From Melanocharis versteri (Eukaryota; Chordata; Aves; Passeriformes; Melanocharitidae), in assembly GCA_013397845.1 (NCBI GenBank), contig VZTG01000491.1, positions 2,875,742-2,939,741 on the forward strand: DNA of 64,000 bases. The letters run 5' to 3'. A program made the translations under genes and the position numbers. Of the stretch, positions 61,401-64,000 are shown piece after piece. Each line of letters starts with the position of its first letter. Positions within the stretch are counted from its first letter, which is position 1. A model generated the notes under the pieces. It had not been told where the DNA came from. It ran no database searches and saw only the letters and a list, made by a program, of their open reading frames with translations.

Positions 61401-63322
61401 TTGCTATTGCTCTTACCTCCTGCAAAATGAATATACTTCAAACTTGTCCCATGTGTAGTCAAACCTTTTAAACTTGAAAACCCTAGTATTTTATGTACTT
61501 TGTATTGCCATTTTGGATTGACTTTTATCTAAAAATAAAGAAACATTAAAATATTTTTAAATAATAAAAATAAATTAAACACATATTCCATTATGAAAAC
61601 ATATTTGCTGATACTGCTTCTATGACTTCTCTAGGATATACTTGCTCAAAAGCATTGTCAGTCATATCAAGGAGGGGGAATCAGATCCATGGTATTCTCC
61701 CTGGATGGCAATTTCATCCTAGTTAACGGTGAAAATGATTGTGCCCTGGTGTGTCTGAAATGGAAGTATGTATAAAGTGGCAGACTAATACTGATTGTGT
61801 CATTTCTTGTATCCTGATGATAGATTAATTTTTGCATCTACTTGTGATTCTAGACTTCCTTTTTCTTAGTCTCAAAGTAAGGAGAAGAAAGAACTGGATA
61901 GAAATAAAATCATTCCTCTCATCTTTAGAGGCAGCCTGGCCTCCCTAGCTCAGGAAAAGTCTTACACTTTGGGTCTGATTGCAGCACATCATACAGGAGT
62001 ATCTTCTGGGCAGTATCACCAATAGTGATACTTATCATTCTCAAATCAGCTTTGCAAAGGGCTCTCTGGGGATGTAAGGGATGTAATCTCCTGCAATACT
62101 ATTTTAACTCAGCAAAAAGGAGATATCACAGCTTTAATGGGAATTCTACTGTGGCTATGGAGAGGTCTTAGCAGACATTAGGAGTAAGAGACACTTGAAA
62201 GTACAGCTTTTCTGAGGGAAAATAGATGTTCAGGTAGATGCATAAAGATGACTCTGTCAGAGCAATATTTCTAATATGGGTAATCCATCTTTCAGAATTT
62301 TTATTTCTTTGGAGACTTCACTTAATTATGCAATTCTAGAACTCAAACAATACAAAAATATTGAATAGGCATTTTTAAACAACTTAATAATTGTGTTATA
62401 AAGAATACTTAATACTTTGTCCTTTTCCATAATATACAAAAAATACATCAGTTCCCTTTCTGTTCACCAGGGAGATAAAGGAAAGTGAAGTTGAGGAAGC
62501 TGCTCTTTACTGGCAATCTCTACTTGATATACTGAACAAGTCTACTTCAGATGAAAATTCTGTTTTAAAATCAATGGCAGAATGGAAGTTTGACCCAGAA
62601 TCCACATCAAAATCACTTCCAGTAAAGAAATTTATGGTGCTTTCTTTATTTTTATGGGGGGAAAAAAGTTTGATCATTATCCTAAAATTGTACATGATAA
62701 AAATTGTCCTTAATACACTGATCCTTTTGTTAAAGTAGAAGAATGCCCCTGAGGATAGGCTGAATATGCTTAAATAGTAATTTGTGGAAGAGTACTATCA
62801 AAGAAATAGAATATTTATGGGAAGATGACATTCACATCTTCAGTTTCACTTGGTTTCCTCAGCCACAGAAAACTCTGTGAAAGTCAGTTTCTCCTCGTGT
62901 GAAGTTATGTGTGCTTCCCAGTGTGATGTTACTGCTATACATTGTGTGTTACTAATTGGAAGTTTTTCCATTGAAATAAATCAAAATAGTGATTGCAGAG
63001 ATCAGTCCAGTCAATCATTTCAGTCAAAAGGCTTTGCATAATAGCAAGGGTTTGCAGGATCAGATCTGGGGACCAGTTAGGCAACAAAAATGTAACACTC
63101 TCTAATTTGGTGGTGGTGGTGGTGTTTCTAATGGGAGTCCACTTTTTCTTTCATTTCCATCTTTCTTTCACTCGCTCTCTAAGTACCTGAGCTAGATGTT
63201 TATATTGTTAATATAAACATCAGGAGCCACCACTGAAATCTTTCAATGTACAGGTGACAGAAGAAGATGGAAACATCACGAATACCAATGACATGACATG
63301 GATAGGCCAGAAAATCCAGAAG
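39921..63322 (+). CDS. CFAP43: Cilia- and flagella-associated protein 43, N-terminal 801 residues (gene continues past the window)
   Basis: CFAP43 (formerly WDR96) is an axonemal protein needed for normal sperm flagella and motile cilia. Nineteen coding exons are readable: 39921-39961, 41878-42131, 42947-43043, 45801-45968, 46894-47044, 50010-50160, 52140-52202, 53144-53223, 53927-54058, 54826-54942, 56031-56111, 56927-57075, 58101-58204, 59192-59332, 60118-60287, 61027-61179, 61635-61765, 62471-62621, 63254-63322. They total 2403 bases with consistent phase and no internal stop. Conserved blocks include WVQGFSNKN, FSDRKLNPIIYIYTFPEL, PVSAIAGLEGDEAETF, GHIFILDARPSK and CLKWK. The encoded part is a run of WD40-type beta-propeller repeats. 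The long coiled-coil half known in mammals (about 1,665 aa in total) must lie beyond 64000. The order and strands of ITPRIP, GSTO1 and CFAP43 match the human locus inverted. Confidence 0.95.
40146..40440 (-). mobile_element. CR1 LINE fragment, minus strand, split by a microsatellite
   Basis: The plus strand carries reverse-complement CR1 text: 'acaggatcacggaatcggtc', 'gcaacctccctgctcaggca' and 'gaaacctgttccagtgtgtg'. It continues after an (ATCT)n run with 'agcctgaactctggtctcc'. It is a 3' fragment within CFAP43 intron 1. Confidence 0.85.
40355..40399. repeat. (ATCT)n tetranucleotide microsatellite
   Basis: About eleven ATCT/GTCT units in direct succession, with two GTCT variants near the left end. 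It sits inside the CR1 fragment, so it probably arose by slippage after the insertion. Likely polymorphic. Confidence 0.95.
41878..42131 (+). CDS. CFAP43: CFAP43 exon 2
   Basis: 254 bases, residues 14-99, from WVQGFSNKN to VTELK. Acceptor ctattttcag, donor gtagtg. Very close to mammalian CFAP43. Confidence 0.96.
42947..43043 (+). CDS. CFAP43: CFAP43 exon 3
   Basis: 97 bases, residues 99-131 (GDAQLDYTLLAFSYTGPYLA onward). Acceptor acatttcag, donor gtaaga. Confidence 0.95.
43044..45800 (+). other. CFAP43: CFAP43 intron 3
   Basis: AT-rich intron. A possible ancient SINE-like stretch is near 45.39-45.45 kb. No exon between 3 and 4 is needed, because the protein alignment is continuous. Confidence 0.8.
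45801..45968 (+). CDS. CFAP43: CFAP43 exon 4
   Basis: 168 bases, residues 131-187, including LSFNPMNWQQLCF and a TIW WD-like strand. Acceptor ttaatgaag (weak pyrimidine tract), donor gtgagt. Confidence 0.93.
46894..47044 (+). CDS. CFAP43: CFAP43 exon 5
   Basis: 151 bases, residues 187-237, ending in the conserved SAIAGLEGDEAETF. Acceptor gccttttcacag. Two overlapping donors three bases apart are possible (after 47041 or 47044); the second was chosen because it has a G before the cut and aligns in length with mammals. Confidence 0.9.
48066..48345 (-). mobile_element. CR1 LINE 3' fragment, minus strand
   Basis: The plus strand reads as an inverted CR1 3' end: 'cagaatcacagagtatgctg', 'ggttggaagggcctcac', 'cgagtccagctcctggccct', and further in 'ccaatgccctaccagcctct' and 'cttttctaatgtccaaact'. 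About 280 bp, better preserved than the other CR1 copies here. Confidence 0.92.
48372..48391. repeat. Poly-T run (20 T)
   Basis: An uninterrupted run of 20 T about 25 bases to the right of the CR1 fragment. Confidence 0.9.
48725..48850 (+). mobile_element. Possible ancient tRNA-derived SINE (MIR-like) fragment
   Basis: The segment 'aaatgctttgtaagcatgaa' followed by 'taagtcacttacccagaacc' and 'atacaacaagtgc' has the order and wording of the core/3' end of MIR-class SINEs (…aagtcacttgcccaaggtca…). Divergence is high and the call is by eye only. Confidence 0.4.
49240..49480 (+). mobile_element. Possible very old CR1/L3-type LINE fragment
   Basis: 'tttgcagatgacacgaagat' resembles the FADDT-encoding motif of CR1/L3 reverse transcriptases and is followed by loosely LINE-like text. 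No reading frame is preserved. The call is weak. Confidence 0.3.
50010..50160 (+). CDS. CFAP43: CFAP43 exon 6
   Basis: 151 bases, residues 238-288, including HPTAHCWTATSEIYMGCKEG. Acceptor atgctgaag, donor gtaaga. Confidence 0.93.
50248..50280. repeat. CFAP43: Perfect 14-bp inverted repeat, 5-nt loop
   Basis: Arm TTCTGTAAGGTACC (50248-50261), loop TATTG, and an exactly complementary arm (50267-50280). It lies 88 bases downstream of the exon 6 donor, inside the intron. Confidence 0.9.
50434..50476. repeat. 18-bp direct duplication, 25-bp period
   Basis: 'aaaattgattaaattaac' occurs twice (50434-50451 and 50459-50476), separated by seven bases. A simple local duplication in AT-rich intron sequence. 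Confidence 0.8.
52140..52202 (+). CDS. CFAP43: CFAP43 exon 7 (63-bp symmetric exon)
   Basis: 63 bases, residues 288-309, a short basic segment (VRREVRKKK). Good acceptor ttttcttttgtgcag, moderate donor gtattt. The phase is the same on both sides, so skipping it would keep the frame. Confidence 0.75.
52590..53042 (+). mobile_element. Old CR1 LINE 3' fragment, plus strand
   Basis: A long, diverged CR1 tail. Recognisable pieces are 'gaccgtggaggtagtcagac', 'gggtatattcaaaccttagc', 'ggattagaggacttctagga' and 'tcccttcctatctaaatggc', in the correct CR1 order. It occupies much of CFAP43 intron 7 in sense orientation. Confidence 0.75.
53144..53223 (+). CDS. CFAP43: CFAP43 exon 8
   Basis: 80 bases, residues 309-335 (TVLLAMAFCNEGLYAAGH). 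Acceptor gtgctttcag, donor gtaagg. Confidence 0.9.
53927..54058 (+). CDS. CFAP43: CFAP43 exon 9
   Basis: 132 bases, residues 336-379, a WD-like repeat ending SPDYTSLLLVTDQ. Acceptor tttctgcacag, donor gtacag. Confidence 0.93.
54826..54942 (+). CDS. CFAP43: CFAP43 exon 10
   Basis: 117 bases, residues 380-418 (GTVYSYKPAHSGE to TPGNNYCV). Acceptor tttatttgtcag, donor gtaaga. Confidence 0.93.
54943..56030 (+). other. CFAP43: CFAP43 intron 10
   Basis: Intron without a recognisable repeat. Two modest open frames (55.20 and 55.46 kb) show no splice sites or family resemblance and are treated as chance. Confidence 0.8.
56031..56111 (+). CDS. CFAP43: CFAP43 exon 11
   Basis: 81 bases, residues 419-445 (SGEVQVWSLEDG). 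Acceptor ctgttcaacag, donor gtacat. Confidence 0.92.
56927..57075 (+). CDS. CFAP43: CFAP43 exon 12
   Basis: 149 bases, residues 446-495 (CCPSSNSVAVGTQIGQICFL onward). Acceptor tctcaactag, donor gtaagt. Confidence 0.94.
57076..58100 (+). other. CFAP43: CFAP43 intron 12
   Basis: Intron with T/G-rich low-complexity sequence around 57.55-57.59 kb. Nothing else seen. Confidence 0.8.
58101..58204 (+). CDS. CFAP43: CFAP43 exon 13
   Basis: 104 bases, residues 495-530, with the conserved ATEGHIFILDARPSKLFQVL. Acceptor ttttacctag, donor gtaatt. Confidence 0.95.
58205..59191 (+). other. CFAP43: CFAP43 intron 13
   Basis: Intron with a GGTT/TTTG-rich low-complexity tract at about 58.36-58.43 kb. Nothing else seen. 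Confidence 0.8.
59192..59332 (+). CDS. CFAP43: CFAP43 exon 14
   Basis: 141 bases, residues 530-577 (VLHLSVISDLKNDLVEVMVL). Acceptor acctgcttcag, donor gtaaga. Confidence 0.93.
60118..60287 (+). CDS. CFAP43: CFAP43 exon 15
   Basis: 170 bases, residues 577-633, including YDLDCPLSSAVRL and a cysteine-rich YCTCAPFIC. Acceptor caatcttttag, donor gtaatt. Confidence 0.93.
60288..61026 (+). other. CFAP43: CFAP43 intron 15
   Basis: Intron with a locally GC-richer block at about 60.5-60.75 kb that I could not assign to a repeat family or exon. Confidence 0.75.
61027..61179 (+). CDS. CFAP43: CFAP43 exon 16
   Basis: 153 bases, residues 634-684, including LCLSPNSQWLAAAAKDGVLF, a WD-type repeat. Acceptor tgtttggcag, donor gtaggt. 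Confidence 0.95.
61635..61765 (+). CDS. CFAP43: CFAP43 exon 17
   Basis: 131 bases, residues 685-728, ending ALVCLKWK, matching the last propeller strand in mammals. Acceptor cttctctag, donor gtatgt. Confidence 0.95.
62471..62621 (+). CDS. CFAP43: CFAP43 exon 18 (3' end uncertain)
   Basis: Residues 728-778, acidic and leaving the propeller region. Acceptor ctgttcaccag is clear. Two weak in-phase donors are possible: gtaaag after 62621 or gtgctt after 62636, which would add five residues. Confidence 0.8.
63108..63124. repeat. (GGT)n microsatellite
   Basis: Five tandem TGG units in the polypyrimidine-poor part of CFAP43 intron 18. Confidence 0.9.
63195..63221. repeat. CFAP43: Perfect 11-bp inverted repeat, 5-nt loop
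   Basis: Arm GATGTTTATAT (63195-63205), loop TGTTA, and an exactly complementary arm (63211-63221). The right arm ends directly at an AG (63222-63223) that could act as a splice acceptor for exon 19. Confidence 0.88.
63254..63322 (+). CDS. CFAP43: CFAP43 exon 19
   Basis: 69 bases, residues 779-801, including NDMTWIGQKIQK; mammals have a similar TW motif here. Acceptor ttcaatgtacag, donor gtactt. An in-frame earlier acceptor at 63223 could lengthen it by 30 bases. Confidence 0.82.
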
Positions 63323-64000
63323 GTACTTTCACAGAACAAGTATTAATCAAAGCCAGAGTTTTCAAGGGTCATTAGTCACTTGGGGTACCAAAGTATTTGC
63401 TGTAAAGGGATCTCTTTTCAAAAGCTTTTCTCATATTTGGACCTCTCTTTAACCATTGCAGTCTAGACTTTTAGAAATTCTAGGCCAAGGTTGTAAACAC
63501 ATCAGAGAAGGTGCCTAGCACAACAGGAGCCCTGAAGACCAAAAAACCACTTCTACACAAGGAGTAAACAAAAAAAGCAAAGAAGAAAAAAGCCTGACAA
63601 ATTCACTTCTTTTAGAAATTTAAAGACTTTTTTAGTCTAAATGTCAAAAAGTTGCACAGAAAATTATTACCAGGAACCAAGCAGGTTACTCTATGAAAAG
63701 TGAAAACAATGAAAATTTTCAACAACGAAAAATCTAAGGATTAAAAAATTCTGGCAGTAAGCTTTATGCAGTTCAATGTGTTTGTAAGCATTGCACTTGT
63801 AATTACGTCTTTCTTTAGTATTTTCTTTTTTCCAAGCGCTACTGCTGCACAAGCAGTTTACAATGTGACCTGGCTGTAAAATCTGTTTTCTCTTGTGCAA
63901 TTCTAAGGATCATCCTATTGAATTAGGCTTGTGTCTGTTTCAGTTACTAACCCCTCTGGCATTTTATTTTTCATACAGATAATATTCCTTTAGATTACTT
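63323..64000 (+). other. CFAP43: CFAP43 intron 19 (partial)
   Basis: The window ends in this intron. No next exon is supported: the acceptor-like sequence near 63978 would lead straight into a stop in the required phase. Confidence 0.65.

Larger units (their letters stand above)
62622..63253 (+). other. CFAP43: CFAP43 intron 18
   Basis: Intron holding a (GGT)n run at 63108-63124 and a perfect hairpin at 63195-63221 immediately before an alternative acceptor. Confidence 0.75.

Noticed and set aside
63978..64000. Acceptor-like 'tttttcatacag' as the start of CFAP43 exon 20
   Set aside because: Exon 19 ends in phase 0, and in that phase the sequence after this AG meets TAG at the fifth codon. 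The true next exon is probably outside the window.
1..64000. tRNA, rRNA, microRNA or CRISPR-like arrays
   Set aside because: None recognised by eye. The repeats present are CR1 pieces, one solo LTR and simple repeats. A covariance-model scan would be needed to exclude small RNAs.

Overview
This is a vertebrate nuclear segment, almost certainly from a bird. The evidence is the gene order ITPRIP - GSTO1 - CFAP43, which is shared with the human 10q25.1 region, together with exon-intron genes with GT-AG splice sites, several decayed CR1 LINE fragments as the main interspersed repeat, and one solo retroviral LTR of avian style. There is no bacterial, plasmid or phage content and no CRISPR array.

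Layout. 1-260 is CpG-rich and is probably the edge of a promoter, most simply that of ITPRIP. 261-18136 reads as the long 5' non-coding intron of ITPRIP, with a CR1 fragment (2.7-3.6 kb) and a solo LTR on the minus strand (16.8-17.2 kb). The complete ITPRIP coding sequence (549 aa) lies in one exon at 18150-19799 (+), followed by a probable long 3' UTR to an AATAAA at 24275. 24.3-31.8 kb is intergenic and shows no gene. GSTO1 (omega-class glutathione transferase, 242 aa) is complete in six exons on the minus strand, 32183-37361, starting in a CpG island. A 2.6 kb head-to-head interval separates it from CFAP43 on the plus strand. CFAP43 begins at 39921 in a second CpG island, and its first 19 coding exons (801 codons, the WD40-rich half) run to 63322. 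The rest of that gene lies beyond the window.

The three genes share a locus rather than a pathway. ITPRIP is a Mab-21-fold modulator of the IP3 receptor, GSTO1 is a cytosolic thiol transferase/dehydroascorbate reductase, and CFAP43 is a ciliary/flagellar axoneme protein. Exon boundaries were read by eye from protein similarity, splice consensus and phase. Phase is consistent across all 6 GSTO1 exons and all 19 CFAP43 exons. I found no convincing undescribed system. The observations most worth a second look are small: perfect hairpins (one abutting an alternative splice acceptor), an unexplained 40-codon ORF ending in a GC-type splice donor, ambiguous CFAP43 donors and a 63-bp in-frame cassette exon.
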